From Rummeliibacillus pycnus (GTDB taxonomy: Bacteria > Bacillota > Bacilli > Bacillales_A > Planococcaceae): a stretch of 64,000 nt of DNA. Both the position numbers and the translations under genes were made by a program. The notes below the pieces were generated by a model. The model was not told the DNA's origin. It saw only the letters and a list, made by a program, of their open reading frames with translations, and did no database searches. The stretch covers positions 2,432,423-2,496,422 of the forward strand of contig NZ_KZ614145.1 of the NCBI RefSeq assembly GCF_002884495.1. Direction: 5' to 3'. This document shows positions 35,578-50,383 of this stretch, one piece after another (within the stretch, counting starts at the first letter, position 1; the number at the start of each line of letters is the position of its first letter).

Positions 35578-36876
35578 TTAGTTTGTTTGAAGCTCTTTTT
35601 CGAAAACTTCTTCAGAAGAAATACGTTCGATATCAGCACCTAGAGCTGCCAGTTTCTTATGGAAATCGACATAACCTCTGTCTAGATGTCGAAGCTCAGA
35701 AACACGTGTAACTCCTTCTGCGACTAATCCAGCAAGAATTAATGCTGCTGCTGCACGTAAATCAGTTGCAGCAACTTCTGCACCTTGTAATTTACATGGA
35801 CCATCTACAATTACGGAACGTCCGTCAATTTTAGCATTAGCATTCATACGACGAAATTCTTCTACATGCATAAACCGATTCTCGAACACGGTTTCCGTAA
35901 TCACACTTGCACCTTGAGCTACAAGCATTAAAGACATCATTTGGGATTGCATATCAGTTGGGAAACCAGGATGTGGCATTGTTTTTACATCTACTGCTTT
36001 TAATGGATGCATTGCACGAACACGTAAACCTGCATTTTCTTCTTCAATCTCAACGCCCATTTCGCGCATTTTAGCAATAAGAGCTGTCATATGTTCTGGT
36101 ACCGCATTTTCAATTAAGACATCTCCACCTGTAATTGCTGCTGCAACCATAAATGTACCTGCTTCAATTCGATCAGGAATAATTGAATGTGTTGTGCCAT
36201 ATAATTTCTCAACACCTTCTACTCGAATGGTATCTGTGCCGGCACCTACCACTTTGCCGCCCATTTCATTTATAAAGTTTGCTAAATCAACAATTTCAGG
36301 TTCCTTTGCCGCATTTTCAATAATTGTTGTACCTTCCGCAAGGGCAGCTCCTGTAAGGATGTTTTCTGTAGCACCTACACTTGGGAAATCTAGATAAATT
36401 TTAGCACCTTTCAATCGACCTTCAGTTGATGCTTCTACATAACCATGTCCTGTAGAAATTTTCGCCCCCATTAACTCAAAGCCTTTTAAATGTTGGTCAA
36501 TTGGTCGAGATCCAATTGCACAGCCACCTGGCATAGCAACACGTGCATAACCATTACGTGCTAAAAGTGGTCCCATAACTAAAATGGAAGCACGCATTTT
36601 ACGTACATATTCAAATTGAGCTTCAGAAGATAATTGTCCTGATGCATCAATTTCCACTATATTTTCTTTAGAGGAGAATGTTAAATGTACATTTAAACTT
36701 TTTAACACCTCATCAATGGTATATACATCCGCCAAGTTCGGCACATTTTTTATTATATTTTTTCCTTCAGATGCTAATAATGATGCTGCAAGAACTGGTA
36801 GAACTGCATTTTTTGCTCCTTCTACTTTTACATTTCCGTGTAAAACCTTGCCGCCTTTTACAACAATTTTCTCCAC
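35578..36876 (-). CDS. murAA: UDP-N-acetylglucosamine 1-carboxyvinyltransferase MurAA
   Basis: The 432-residue enolpyruvyl transferase performs the first committed step of peptidoglycan synthesis, adding phosphoenolpyruvate to UDP-GlcNAc, and is the fosfomycin target. It carries [17 protein letters not shown], the catalytic cysteine in [16 protein letters not shown], and the C-terminal [16 protein letters not shown]. The neighbours (atp operon, ywzB and spoIID) identify it as the main paralogue, MurAA; the second copy lies at 60990. GTG start with GGAGGGAC upstream. Confidence 0.96.
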   Translation of the reverse strand: MEKIVVKGGKVLHGNVKVEGAKNAVLPVLAASLLASEGKNIIKNVPNLADVYTIDEVLKSLNVHLTFSSKENIVEIDASGQLSSEAQFEYVRKMRASILVMGPLLARNGYARVAMPGGCAIGSRPIDQHLKGFELMGAKISTGHGYVEASTEGRLKGAKIYLDFPSVGATENILTGAALAEGTTIIENAAKEPEIVDLANFINEMGGKVVGAGTDTIRVEGVEKLYGTTHSIIPDRIEAGTFMVAAAITGGDVLIENAVPEHMTALIAKMREMGVEIEEENAGLRVRAMHPLKAVDVKTMPHPGFPTDMQSQMMSLMLVAQGASVITETVFENRFMHVEEFRRMNANAKIDGRSVIVDGPCKLQGAEVAATDLRAAAALILAGLVAEGVTRVSELRHLDRGYVDFHKKLAALGADIERISSEEVFEKELQTN

Positions 36877-37349
36877 AATATGTCCCTCCGAACTTATTCT
36901 AAATAAAATCTTTTATATTTCAGTCCATAAAATTCAATGTGTTTATTTATTTAATACCAATAATTAGTAACAAAGCAACTTACATAATACCTTTTTTTCA
37001 TGATGTTGACAAGAACCGATTACACTATTTTAGTTTTCTACGAATAAATAACTATAGTAATACTATATTACGTCAAAATGCTAGAAATGTGTTATAAAAT
37101 TTCCATTTCTATTGTCATCATAGGTCCCCAAGCTTTTTGAAAAATAAACAAGTTTCAACAAATTATTTCCTGGGTAATGGTTACTCTATATGCAAAAGGA
37201 ATAATGTCGAACCTTCAATACATATGTTTTTTGAAATGGTTAAAATCACATATCTCTATTGTAATATAAATCGTACCTGAGTACTGAACAATATAATAAG
37301 GTTTGTACACTAAGTTTGTGCCATTATTTCTTTTGCATACAGAATACAT
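36877..37349. other. Gap between murAA and ywzB
   Basis: 473 bp of AT-rich DNA with no supportable gene. In B. subtilis the ywmB gene lies here; no equivalent is seen in this window. Confidence 0.6.
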
Positions 37350-37595
37350 TTAATTAAATAAAAATGGTAATTGTCTTGACCATGTTGTAAAAGTAATGAA
37401 AAAATTTGATACTGTTGATCCAATTGCAATACTTAATAGTATAAATAAAAGCTGAATTTGAAAAACATGATTTTTCTTAAAAACTTTTTCATACATTAAA
37501 GCTTGTAATGCATAAAATGTTATCCCTATGAAGAAAATATGAGACACAATACCAATTAGTGCATTCTGTCCAATTAAAGATGATACGGAATCCAT
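37350..37595 (-). CDS. ywzB: DUF1146 membrane protein YwzB
   Basis: 81 residues with two membrane segments (IGIVSHIFFIGITFYALQAL and IQLLFILLSIAIGSTVSNFF) and the ALMYEKVFKKNH loop of the DUF1146/YwzB family. It follows the ATP synthase operon, as in B. subtilis, but the operon terminator lies between them. Function unknown. GGGAGG lies before the ATG. Confidence 0.88.
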   Translation of the reverse strand: MDSVSSLIGQNALIGIVSHIFFIGITFYALQALMYEKVFKKNHVFQIQLLFILLSIAIGSTVSNFFITFTTWSRQLPFLFN

Positions 37596-37618
37596 CCTTT
37601 CCCTCCATTTCCATTTTT

Positions 37619-37653
37619 AAAAAGCGAGCAGAAAAGTCATTCTGCTCGCTTTA
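37619..37653 (-). terminator. ATP synthase operon terminator
   Basis: On the minus strand, AAAGCGAGCAGAA...TTCTGCTCGCTTT and a T-run, 19 nt after atpC. Confidence 0.9.
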
Positions 37654-37671
37654 AAATTAACAACCTATTAC

Positions 37672-38094
<423 letters not shown>

Positions 38095-38100
38095 CTAGTA

Positions 38101-39531
<1,431 letters not shown>

Positions 39532-39566
39532 CTATCAAACTAATTACGGAAAGGTTGAGGAGTGGC

Positions 39567-40442
<876 letters not shown>

Positions 40443-40480
40443 TTACCGTTTTATTTTAAATTCACAAAACCTATGCAAAC

Positions 40481-42013
<1,533 letters not shown>

Positions 42014-42029
42014 TCAAATAATTATTGGA

Positions 42030-42566
42030 TTAACCGATTAATTCACGTTCTAAGCAAGCAAGTTTTGTTGCAACAGAATTATCGTAAATTTGGTTTCCGA
42101 TTTGAACTCGAATTCCACCAATTAGTGATGCATCGATTTCGTTAGTAATATGAAGCGCACTTTTTCCTACTTTTTGAGCAAATGCAGTAGAAATGCGTTG
42201 TTTGTCTTCATCAGTAAGTGTATGAGTTGAGAATACAACTGCATCTGCAACACCTTGAGCATCGTTAGCTTGAGCTACGAACGCATCAATTACACTCACC
42301 ACTTCGTGAATGCGTTTTTTATCAACTAATAGTTTTAATGCATTCACGATGATAGGTTGTACTGAAGCAAATAACTCAGAAAGCATAGCTTTCTTTTTGT
42401 CACTATCAATTTTGGGAGAATCAAGTAATTGGAATAAATTATTGTTTTCTTCCAAAACGATTTTTACTTCGCGTAAATCTTCTGTTACTTCATTTAGAAG
42501 ATTTTGTTCTTGTGCTAATTGAAACAATGCTTTAGCATAGCGATTCGCTGCAGTCGATTGACTCAT
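42030..42566 (-). CDS. atpH: F1Fo ATP synthase subunit delta
   Basis: 178 residues of the OSCP/delta family: [15 protein letters not shown] at the N-terminus and the conserved C-terminal [22 protein letters not shown]. It joins the peripheral stalk (b subunits) to the top of F1. Its start overlaps the atpF stop (ATGA), so translation is coupled, and atpA follows 28 nt later. Confidence 0.96.
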   Translation of the reverse strand: MSQSTAANRYAKALFQLAQEQNLLNEVTEDLREVKIVLEENNNLFQLLDSPKIDSDKKKAMLSELFASVQPIIVNALKLLVDKKRIHEVVSVIDAFVAQANDAQGVADAVVFSTHTLTDEDKQRISTAFAQKVGKSALHITNEIDASLIGGIRVQIGNQIYDNSVATKLACLERELIG

Positions 42567-43090
42567 CGAGTTTCCCCTGCCTTCGCAATCGTTTCTTCGA
42601 TTAGAGAACGATTATCTTCTTCTGAGACTTCTTTGTTAAGCACTTTAGAAGCTGCAAGGACAGATAGTGAAACCACTTCTTCGCGAACAGCGGCAATTGC
42701 TTTTTCTTTTTCAGTCTCGATTTCACGTTTAGCAGATTCTTGTAAACGTGCAGCTTCGTTACGAGCTGCTGAAACAATTTCTTCTTTTTGAAGATCAGCT
42801 TGTTTCTTAGCGTTTTCAACAATCGCTTGCGCTTCTGTACGAGCTTCTTTAAGAAGGCTACGTTGTTCTTCTAATAATTTTTTAGTTTCTTGACGGCTTT
42901 TTTCAGCTGCTTCTAAGTCACCAGCAACCTGTTCTTCACGTTGTTGCATAATTCCCATCAAAGGACCCCATGCGAACTTTTTCAAAAGAAGCATTAGGAC
43001 GATGAAAACGATTAGAGTAACAAGGATATCTCCCCAGTTCACTCCAGTGACGTGAGCTGCTTCACCTAGTAGTAGATAGTCTAAAAACAC
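42563..43090 (-). CDS. atpF: F1Fo ATP synthase subunit b
   Basis: 175 residues: a single N-terminal membrane span ([21 protein letters not shown]) followed by a long charged coiled coil that forms the peripheral stalk. GTG start after GGGAG. A 171-nt space separates it from atpE; an AT-rich stretch with no clear terminator. Confidence 0.96.
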   Translation of the reverse strand: MFLDYLLLGEAAHVTGVNWGDILVTLIVFIVLMLLLKKFAWGPLMGIMQQREEQVAGDLEAAEKSRQETKKLLEEQRSLLKEARTEAQAIVENAKKQADLQKEEIVSAARNEAARLQESAKREIETEKEKAIAAVREEVVSLSVLAASKVLNKEVSEEDNRSLIEETIAKAGETR

Positions 43091-43261
43091 GATTGTTTCA
43101 CTCCCTTCAAGAGCTTAGAGTTCAAATCATTTATGATTGGAATCTTAGTAAGATATAAATTCTAAAGGACTTTTGCCCTTAATTTTAAGGACATAAAGGA
43201 ATGGCGAAGGATTCCTGAGATGAAATTTTCTTCGCCATCTTTCTAAAACAATTAAAGACGA

Positions 43262-43489
<228 letters not shown>

Positions 43490-43565
43490 TTAGAAATTGT
43501 AATTTTTTGTATGGTTGTCAGCTGTCTTGCATAATAAGATTATAATATACTAGACATATTTATAC

Positions 43566-44291
<726 letters not shown>

Positions 44292-44297
44292 TCACTT

Positions 44298-44678
44298 TCA
44301 AATGTGCTTATTGGTTTTTACATGAAATACAATCCTGTCTACTACAAGCAGAACGTACGGAATCATTAGCCCAATGACCACACTCACTAAGTGAAAATAT
44401 TCTGGCCATGTAATTGCTACTATTGCAGCGGCAATACCGGATGCAAAGCGTAGTCCCATACCAAGTGACGGCGCTTTCTTCCCTTCACTTAATGCTCGAT
44501 CAAAACGTTCCATTCTTCGGACGAGAATCCAAAAGTTATATTGACCAAAAAGCACACCTACTGCGAGACCAGCAAATACTGTTTTAAGGGGTGTAAATCC
44601 CCAGCCTAACGCAAAAAATGCGAGCAAAAAAAATAGGACTTTCTTTTGCTTAGCAAAAATCTGATGCAATTCTAACAT
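44298..44678 (-). CDS. atpI: ATP synthase protein I (AtpI)
   Basis: 126 residues with four hydrophobic segments (VLFFLLAFFALGWGF, TVFAGLAVGVLFGQYNFWIL, FASGIAAAIVAITWPEYF, VVIGLMIPYVLLVVDRIVF). AtpI-type proteins help c-ring assembly or Mg/Ca supply and are not part of the final enzyme. First gene of the operon. A long leader (about 210 nt) precedes it. Confidence 0.92.
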   Translation of the reverse strand: MLELHQIFAKQKKVLFFLLAFFALGWGFTPLKTVFAGLAVGVLFGQYNFWILVRRMERFDRALSEGKKAPSLGMGLRFASGIAAAIVAITWPEYFHLVSVVIGLMIPYVLLVVDRIVFHVKTNKHI

Positions 44679-45126
44679 TGGTCTTAATTCTCCTGAATCT
44701 TATTTTCGAATGATGGAAGTAATTGCTGACCACCGAATGGATGTCGAATAAGTAGTATAATACTACATGCGGGGTGGGAGCCGTTTAACTCACATTTGAG
44801 TTGAATCGGATCCAAATGGTGAGAGATAAGCCTTAATAATAATCCACCGCCTCATATGGACATCAAATAGACGTACATAAACCGCTAAAATTTTACAAGA
44901 ATTGACATTCATTGCAAAATTAGTAGAAACTTGGTATCTAAAGAGTTTCCATTATGATTTTGAGCCATGAAACCCTTATCATTCTTACCCTTTGTAAGCA
45001 TACAATAGTGAATATTTCATGTCAATTGGTTAGAGTGAAAAACTTCACAAGTGGTAATAGTTTGTCAAATTGTAGACAAATTTTGAACAAATTTTTTTCG
45101 ATTGACACAATTTTGTTGAAAATACT
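44679..45126 (-). promoter_or_regulatory. ATP synthase operon promoter and long leader region
   Basis: On the minus strand, a plausible promoter is TTGCAA (44912-44917), spacer 16, TAAAAT (44890-44895), giving a leader of about 205 nt. The leader holds the palindromes GTAGTATTATACTAC (about 44754-44768) and AACTC...GAGTT (about 44788-44803). No gene is supported in this 500-bp gap. Confidence 0.45.
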
Positions 45127-45175
45127 TAAAAAACTACTCCACATTTTCTTAATTAAATATGTAAAGTAGTTTTTT
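45127..45175 (-). terminator. mnaA terminator
   Basis: AAAAAACTACT...AGTAGTTTTTT arms with extra pairing inside, directly after the mnaA stop; U-run on the minus strand. Confidence 0.75.
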
Positions 45176-45179
45176 ATTT

Positions 45180-46298
45180 TTATATTTTTGCTAGAAATTC
45201 GAGTAACGACTCTACTATTCTTTCAGAAGCATGACCATCTCCATATGGATTAGAAGCGTGTGCCATTTTTTTATAAGCGTTTTCATCTACTAATAATTCT
45301 TTGGCAAGTTTGTAAATTTTATCCTCGTTTGTACCTGCTAATTTTAGTGTGCCCGCTTCAATGCCTTCTGGTCTTTCTGTTGTATCTCGTAAGACAAGTA
45401 CAGGTTTCCCAAGAGAAGGTGCCTCCTCTTGTACACCACCCGAATCTGTCAAAATCATGTATGATTTTGAAGCGAAATTATGGAAATCAAATACTTCAAG
45501 AGGTTCGATTAAGTGAACCTTTTTTTCTCCTCCAAGAATTTCACTCGCAATTTCTCGTACCACTGGATTTAAATGGATTGGATAAACAACTTGAACATCA
45601 TCAAATTCTGATAGTAAGCGCTTAATAGCTTTGAACATATGGCGCATCGGTTCGCCTAAATTTTCACGTCGATGCGCTGTTAGTAGAATCATTCGGTCAT
45701 CACCGATTTGGTTTAAAACAGGATGTTCATAATTGTTAGTTACAGTTGTTTTCAACGCATCTATTGCCGTATTACCAGTGACAACGATATTCTTCTCCGC
45801 CTTATTTTCACGAAGCAGATTTTGTTTAGCTTGTTCAGTAGGTGCAAAATGGATGTCTGCCATAATCCCTGTAAGTTGGCGGTTCATTTCTTCTGGATAA
45901 GGAGAATACTTATTACCAGTTCTTAGCCCCGCTTCCACATGACCAATGGCAATTTGGTTGTAAAATGCAGCTAAGCTTGCAACAAAGGTTGTGGTCGTAT
46001 CACCATGAACAAGGACAATGTCAGGTTTTGCTTCTTTTAAGACAGCATCTAATCCTTCAAGTCCTCTTGTCGTAACATCAATTAGTGTTTGACGATTCTT
46101 CATAATGTTCAAATCAAAGTCGGGTGTAATTTGAAATGTTTCGAGCACTTGGTCTAACATTTGTCGATGTTGAGCTGTAACTGTAACGATTGTTTCGATT
46201 TTCTCAGGATGCTTTTTAAGTTCTAATACAAGTGGAGCCATTTTAATAGCTTCAGGTCGAGTTCCGAAAACCGTCATTACTTTCCACTTTTTAGACAT
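45180..46298 (-). CDS. mnaA: UDP-N-acetylglucosamine 2-epimerase (non-hydrolysing)
   Basis: The 372-residue GT-B-like epimerase interconverts UDP-GlcNAc and UDP-ManNAc, needed for the teichoic acid linkage unit that the tagB product extends. Motifs: VMTVFGTRPEAIKMAPLVLEL, VHGDTTTTF, HVEAGLRTGNKYSPYPEEMNR, TAHRRENLG, ILTDSGGVQEEAPSLGKPVLVLR, TERPEG. Length and neighbours (upp, atp operon) match B. subtilis mnaA (yvyH)/wecB genes. Confidence 0.95.
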   Translation of the reverse strand: MSKKWKVMTVFGTRPEAIKMAPLVLELKKHPEKIETIVTVTAQHRQMLDQVLETFQITPDFDLNIMKNRQTLIDVTTRGLEGLDAVLKEAKPDIVLVHGDTTTTFVASLAAFYNQIAIGHVEAGLRTGNKYSPYPEEMNRQLTGIMADIHFAPTEQAKQNLLRENKAEKNIVVTGNTAIDALKTTVTNNYEHPVLNQIGDDRMILLTAHRRENLGEPMRHMFKAIKRLLSEFDDVQVVYPIHLNPVVREIASEILGGEKKVHLIEPLEVFDFHNFASKSYMILTDSGGVQEEAPSLGKPVLVLRDTTERPEGIEAGTLKLAGTNEDKIYKLAKELLVDENAYKKMAHASNPYGDGHASERIVESLLEFLAKI

Positions 46299-46322
46299 TT
46301 CTATGCACCACCTATGATTATA

Positions 46323-46952
46323 TTATTTTGTTCCAAATAAACGGTCACCAGCATCGCCAAGTCCTGGAACAATATAACCATGATCATTTAGTTTTTCATC
46401 TAAAGATGCGATGTAAATATCGATATCAGGATGTTCTTGTTGAATGGCTTTAACGCCTTCTGGAGCAGCAATCAAGCACATAAATTTAATATTTTTTGCT
46501 CCACGTTTTTTAAGTGAGTTGATCGCTTCAATTGCTGAACCACCAGTTGCCAGCATTGGATCAACAATGATAAAGTCACGTTCTTCTAAATCCGCTGGGA
46601 ATTTTGCATAATATTCTACTGGTTTTAATGTTTCTGGATCACGGTATAAACCGATATGAGCTACTTTTGCAGCTGGAATTAATTTTAATACTCCGTCTAC
46701 CATCCCTAAACCAGCACGAAGAATTGGTACAATTGCAATCTTCTTACCACTTAATACTTTTGTTTTTGTTGTTGTAACAGGTGTTTCAATTTCAATCTCT
46801 TCAGTTGGTAAATCACGAGTGATTTCAAATGCCATAAGTGTTGCTACTTCGTCTACTAGTTCGCGAAATTCTTTTGTACCTGTGCTTTTATCGCGGATAT
46901 ATGTTAGTTTGTGTTGAATTAATGGATGGTCGAATACGTATACTTTACCCAA
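46323..46952 (-). CDS. upp: Uracil phosphoribosyltransferase
   Basis: 209 residues. It salvages uracil with PRPP to UMP. PRPP-binding motif [16 protein letters not shown], plus [14 protein letters not shown] and the C-terminal [17 protein letters not shown] uracil loop. TTG start after GGGAGAG. It lies just upstream of mnaA (24 nt), so they likely share a transcript. Confidence 0.97.
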   Translation of the reverse strand: MGKVYVFDHPLIQHKLTYIRDKSTGTKEFRELVDEVATLMAFEITRDLPTEEIEIETPVTTTKTKVLSGKKIAIVPILRAGLGMVDGVLKLIPAAKVAHIGLYRDPETLKPVEYYAKFPADLEERDFIIVDPMLATGGSAIEAINSLKKRGAKNIKFMCLIAAPEGVKAIQQEHPDIDIYIASLDEKLNDHGYIVPGLGDAGDRLFGTK

Positions 46953-47567
46953 GGTGATCTCTCCCTATTAAATATTTATCTTGCTTATTATAACAGAAAA
47001 AAATCAGACTTATGTAAAATGATTTTGCTTTTTTTAATTTAATCAAGTTCACAAATCCATTTTTGGTTTTTAAATACAAACATTTTAATATTCAGTTTCA
47101 GATGTTCGGCTACAAGTGGCACTTTACATGAAATTTACTTTAATCTCCCAGAGTACTATAAAGTGTTTTAGTGCAATATTAATAGTTTCATTTACTTCTG
47201 TATGATGTGGAACTAGCTTCGTGGATGAGCGTTGAGCCTCATAGCTTTGAGGCGATTGAAAAAGTGAAGAAATACAAATATTTATAGTATATATATCTGC
47301 TATAGGGTGAAGTGGAATCAGAATCAACTCCGTTTTCTGTGGGCGAACTTATAAATTTTCATTGCATTCATTTTTTCAATGTCTTTACGAATAAGCTTCC
47401 TGAATCAACTCCGCAAGAGAGAAACTTTTCGAGGATTTGCCTCATCCACTCACAATCATCAAAAACGATATTATTAAACGTTCTTTATTTTAGATGAATT
47501 TCGCATCATACTATTGTTTTAGATTATCCTAATTTATTTTCTTTTTTCCATTGTTTTAAAATACAAA
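46953..47567. other. Gap between glyA and upp, with a degenerate repeat element
   Basis: About 615 bp without a supportable gene. A segment 47221-47449 has end motifs GTGGATGAG and CTCATCCAC, a hairpin GCCTCA/TGAGGC (47236-47253), and a part (GTATATATAT, TGAAGTGGAAT, CTTTTCGAGGATT) resembling the inverted repeat after ywqA. The upp promoter must also lie here. Confidence 0.5.
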
Positions 47568-47597
47568 AAGCTACCTTTGCCTATGCAAAGGTAGCTT
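47568..47597 (-). terminator. glyA terminator
   Basis: AAGCTACCTTTGC...GCAAAGGTAGCTT, 13-bp perfect arms, followed by TTTGTATTTT on the minus strand. Confidence 0.9.
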
Positions 47598-47608
47598 GTA
47601 TTTGGTAA

Positions 47609-48871
47609 TTATTTTGAATAAATTGGGTGATTATCTGTTAAAACTTTTACGCGTTTAATCGCATCTTGTTTTACCGCTTCGTCTTCTGGGTTTTTCAATA
47701 CAGAAGAAATGATTGCAGCAACTTCTTTCATGTCTTCTTCTTTAAAGCCACGAGAAGTAACAGCTGGTGTACCAACGCGAACACCTGAAGTGACAAATGG
47801 GCTTTCTGGATCAAACGGGATTGTGTTTTTATTTGCTGTAATATTTACATCATCTAATAGTTTTTCAGCAACTTTACCTGTTAAGCCTAGAGAACGTACA
47901 TCTAAAAGTAATAAATGGTTATCTGTACCACCTGATACAAGTTTAATCCCTTCTGCTTGCAATGCTTCACCGAATACTTTTGCATTTTTTACAACTTGCC
48001 CGATGTATTCTTTGTATTCAGGTTGTTGTGCTTCGCCAAATGCAACAGCTTTACCTGCGATGACATGCATCAAAGGACCACCTTGGATACCAGGGAAGAT
48101 CGATTTGTCGATTTTCTTACCCCATTCTTCTTTACAAAGAATTAGACCACCACGTGGACCACGTAATGTTTTGTGAGTAGTTGATGTCACAAAGTCTGCA
48201 TATGGTACAGGATTTGGGTGTTCTCCTGCAGCTACAAGACCAGCAATGTGTGCCATGTCTACCATGAAATAAGCACCTACTTCATCGGCGATTTCACGGA
48301 ATTTAGCAAAATCAATTTTACGTGGATATGCAGATGCGCCAGCAACAATTAGTTTTGGTTTATGTTCAAGAGCTTTTTGACGAACATCTTCATAGTCGAT
48401 TAAGTTTGTATCTTTCGTAACACCATATTCTACAAAGTTATATTGAACACCAGAAAAGTTAACTGGACTACCATGTGTTAAGTGTCCACCATGAGATAGG
48501 TTCATACCTAAAACTGTATCGCCTGGTTGTAGAATTGTGAAGTACACAGCCATATTTGCTTGAGCGCCTGAGTGTGGTTGTACGTTTGCATATTCAGCAC
48601 CAAAGATTTCTTTTAGACGATCACGTGCAATATTTTCTACAATATCTACATACTCGCAACCACCATAGTAGCGTTTACCAGGATAGCCTTCAGCGTATTT
48701 GTTAGTTAATACAGAGCCTTGCGCTTCTAATACCGCTTTAGAAACGATATTTTCAGATGCGATTAACTCAATATTTGATTGTTGTCGAGCAAATTCTTTT
48801 TCCATTGCTTCAAATACTGCTTCGTCTTGTGACGCAATGATTGACTTTTCTTGTGCTGCAAGATTTTCCAT
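47609..48871 (-). CDS. glyA: Serine hydroxymethyltransferase
   Basis: 420 residues, PLP enzyme making glycine and methylene-tetrahydrofolate from serine and tetrahydrofolate. The PLP lysine lies in [42 protein letters not shown] and [12 protein letters not shown] are typical. Slightly longer N-terminus than B. subtilis GlyA (415 aa). It follows ywlG by 20 nt. Confidence 0.97.
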   Translation of the reverse strand: MENLAAQEKSIIASQDEAVFEAMEKEFARQQSNIELIASENIVSKAVLEAQGSVLTNKYAEGYPGKRYYGGCEYVDIVENIARDRLKEIFGAEYANVQPHSGAQANMAVYFTILQPGDTVLGMNLSHGGHLTHGSPVNFSGVQYNFVEYGVTKDTNLIDYEDVRQKALEHKPKLIVAGASAYPRKIDFAKFREIADEVGAYFMVDMAHIAGLVAAGEHPNPVPYADFVTSTTHKTLRGPRGGLILCKEEWGKKIDKSIFPGIQGGPLMHVIAGKAVAFGEAQQPEYKEYIGQVVKNAKVFGEALQAEGIKLVSGGTDNHLLLLDVRSLGLTGKVAEKLLDDVNITANKNTIPFDPESPFVTSGVRVGTPAVTSRGFKEEDMKEVAAIISSVLKNPEDEAVKQDAIKRVKVLTDNHPIYSK

Positions 48872-48891
48872 TACACCTATTCCCCCTACTT

Positions 48892-49440
48892 TTACTCTTT
48901 GTTGTATACAGCTCTCTCGCCACCTATTAATTTTGGACGAGTTTTTGCAACTGTCACGACTGCATCTCCAATATGTGAGATTGAGGTACGGACAGGAACT
49001 GCCACTTTCTTCAAATGCATACCAATCAATGTTTGACCTATGTCAATGCCTGCATGCGCTGCAATTTCTTCAACCACTACTGGATCTTCAAATTGACTAT
49101 ACGCAAAAGTAGACATCGAGCCACCAGCATGTTGAATTGGAATGACAGAGACAGGCTCTAGTCGATATTGTTCTGCTGTAGCTCTTTCTATTGTTAAGGC
49201 CCGATTTAAATGTTCGCAGCCTTGAAACGCTAAATAAATTTCATGTTTATCGGCAAATGCTTTTAAAGGCTTATATAAAGCTTCAGCAATTTCTAAGCCG
49301 CCTTCTGTGCCAATCTTTTTGCCTTTTACTTCTGAAGTTGAGCAACCTACGACAAAGATTTGGCCATTACGAAAAGTAACTTGTTGTTCAAATTCTGATA
49401 GCAGCGTTTGTAGCTGTTTTTCAATTTGTTGTAAGTTCAT
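48892..49440 (-). CDS. ywlG: UPF0340/TIGR01440 protein YwlG
   Basis: 182 residues matching the YwlG family: [69 protein letters not shown] and [13 protein letters not shown]. Function not established. It lies in a row with rpiB and glyA, as in B. subtilis. Confidence 0.92.
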   Translation of the reverse strand: MNLQQIEKQLQTLLSEFEQQVTFRNGQIFVVGCSTSEVKGKKIGTEGGLEIAEALYKPLKAFADKHEIYLAFQGCEHLNRALTIERATAEQYRLEPVSVIPIQHAGGSMSTFAYSQFEDPVVVEEIAAHAGIDIGQTLIGMHLKKVAVPVRTSISHIGDAVVTVAKTRPKLIGGERAVYNKE

Positions 49441-49464
49441 CGCTTAAGACCTCGAATCTAATCA

Positions 49465-49908
49465 TTATTCTTGTTCTTCTAAAGCTGTGATTTTGCTGAT
49501 TCGACGTTCATGACGTCCACCTTCAAAATCAGTTGATAGCCAAGTTTGAACGATTTCACGTGCTAACCCAGGACCGATTACTCTTTCACCCATTGCTAAC
49601 ACATTTGAATCATTATGACAACGTGTTGCTTTTGCACTGAATACATCATGTACTAGAGCACAACGGATGCCTTTTACTTTGTTGGCAGTAATAGACATAC
49701 CAATACCTGTGCCACAAATCAATATGCCACGGTCAAATTCGCCACTAGCAACTCTATTTGCAACTGGTAGTGCATAGTCTGGGTAATCTACTGAATCAGA
49801 TGATTTTGGACCGAAGTCTTCATAACTAATACCTAATTCTTCTAATAAAGTTATGATTTCTTTTCGTAAGTTGTTACCACCATGATCTGATGAAATTGCA
49901 ATTTTCAA
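49465..49908 (-). CDS. rpiB: Ribose 5-phosphate isomerase B
   Basis: 147 residues of the RpiB/LacAB family: KIAISSDHGGNNLRKEI, DYPDYA, GILICGTGIGMSITANKVKGIRCALVHD, NDSNVLAMGERVIGP. It interconverts ribose 5-phosphate and ribulose 5-phosphate. The TTG at 49908 is chosen because AGAGGG lies 6 nt before it; the longer frame from 49926 begins upstream of the ribosome site. Confidence 0.93.
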   Translation of the reverse strand: MKIAISSDHGGNNLRKEIITLLEELGISYEDFGPKSSDSVDYPDYALPVANRVASGEFDRGILICGTGIGMSITANKVKGIRCALVHDVFSAKATRCHNDSNVLAMGERVIGPGLAREIVQTWLSTDFEGGRHERRISKITALEEQE

Positions 49909-50288
49909 TGGGTTCCCTCTTTTCAATTGTTCTATTCATCATCAGTTTACCACTTCTATATGTATAATGACATATTTTTCACCTAATTGCGATAGGAAAG
50001 TTTTTAAAATACGAATATTTCGTAATTTTTCAGTCGTTTTTTGGGTTAAATCACACTAAAATACGAATATATATTTATTTTACTATAAATTAATTCGCTT
50101 TTTATGCATTTTAAAAAATCATTAAATGATTCGTATTTAAAACCAAAATTAGATGGATGAAATCAGTTATTTAGTATCTACATACAAAAAGGAATTGTCC
50201 AGAAAGAAAAATCAAATCATCATCAAAACAATACTTTTCTGCTATTCAGTCGGACGCTTTTACGCAGGATTCGTAGCCTCTAAATAAA
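49909..50288. promoter_or_regulatory. rpiB operon upstream region with repeated TACGAAT motif
   Basis: TACGAA-TAT-TTCGTA (50010-50024) is a perfect 6-bp inverted repeat with a 3-nt centre. AAATACGAAT recurs at about 50058-50067, and ATTCGTATTT lies at 50129-50138. This looks like a set of sites for one regulator in front of the rpiB-ywlG-glyA unit. No gene is supported here. Confidence 0.45.
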
Positions 50289-50322
50289 AATCTGCTTACT
50301 TCCTCTATAGAAATAAGCAGAT
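50289..50322 (-). terminator. Terminator downstream of the MCP gene
   Basis: AATCTGCTTA...TAAGCAGATT with T-runs on both strands. Confidence 0.85.
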
Positions 50323-50383
50323 TTTTTATATTTTCTCTATTATCTTCTTTGAACAAAAATTATTTTTTAGATAGCTTTTTTAC

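Noticed and set aside
44954-45169. 71-codon plus-strand frame between atpI and mnaA
   Set aside because: No ribosome site and its end runs into the mnaA terminator; composition is that of AT-rich spacer.
47124-47327. 67-codon minus-strand frame in the glyA-upp gap
   Set aside because: No ribosome site, overlaps the degenerate repeat element.
50010-50138. Standard PurR operator pair
   Set aside because: Sites have CGAA cores but lack the usual CGAAC sequence and the inverted pair spacing of about 16-18 nt between boxes.
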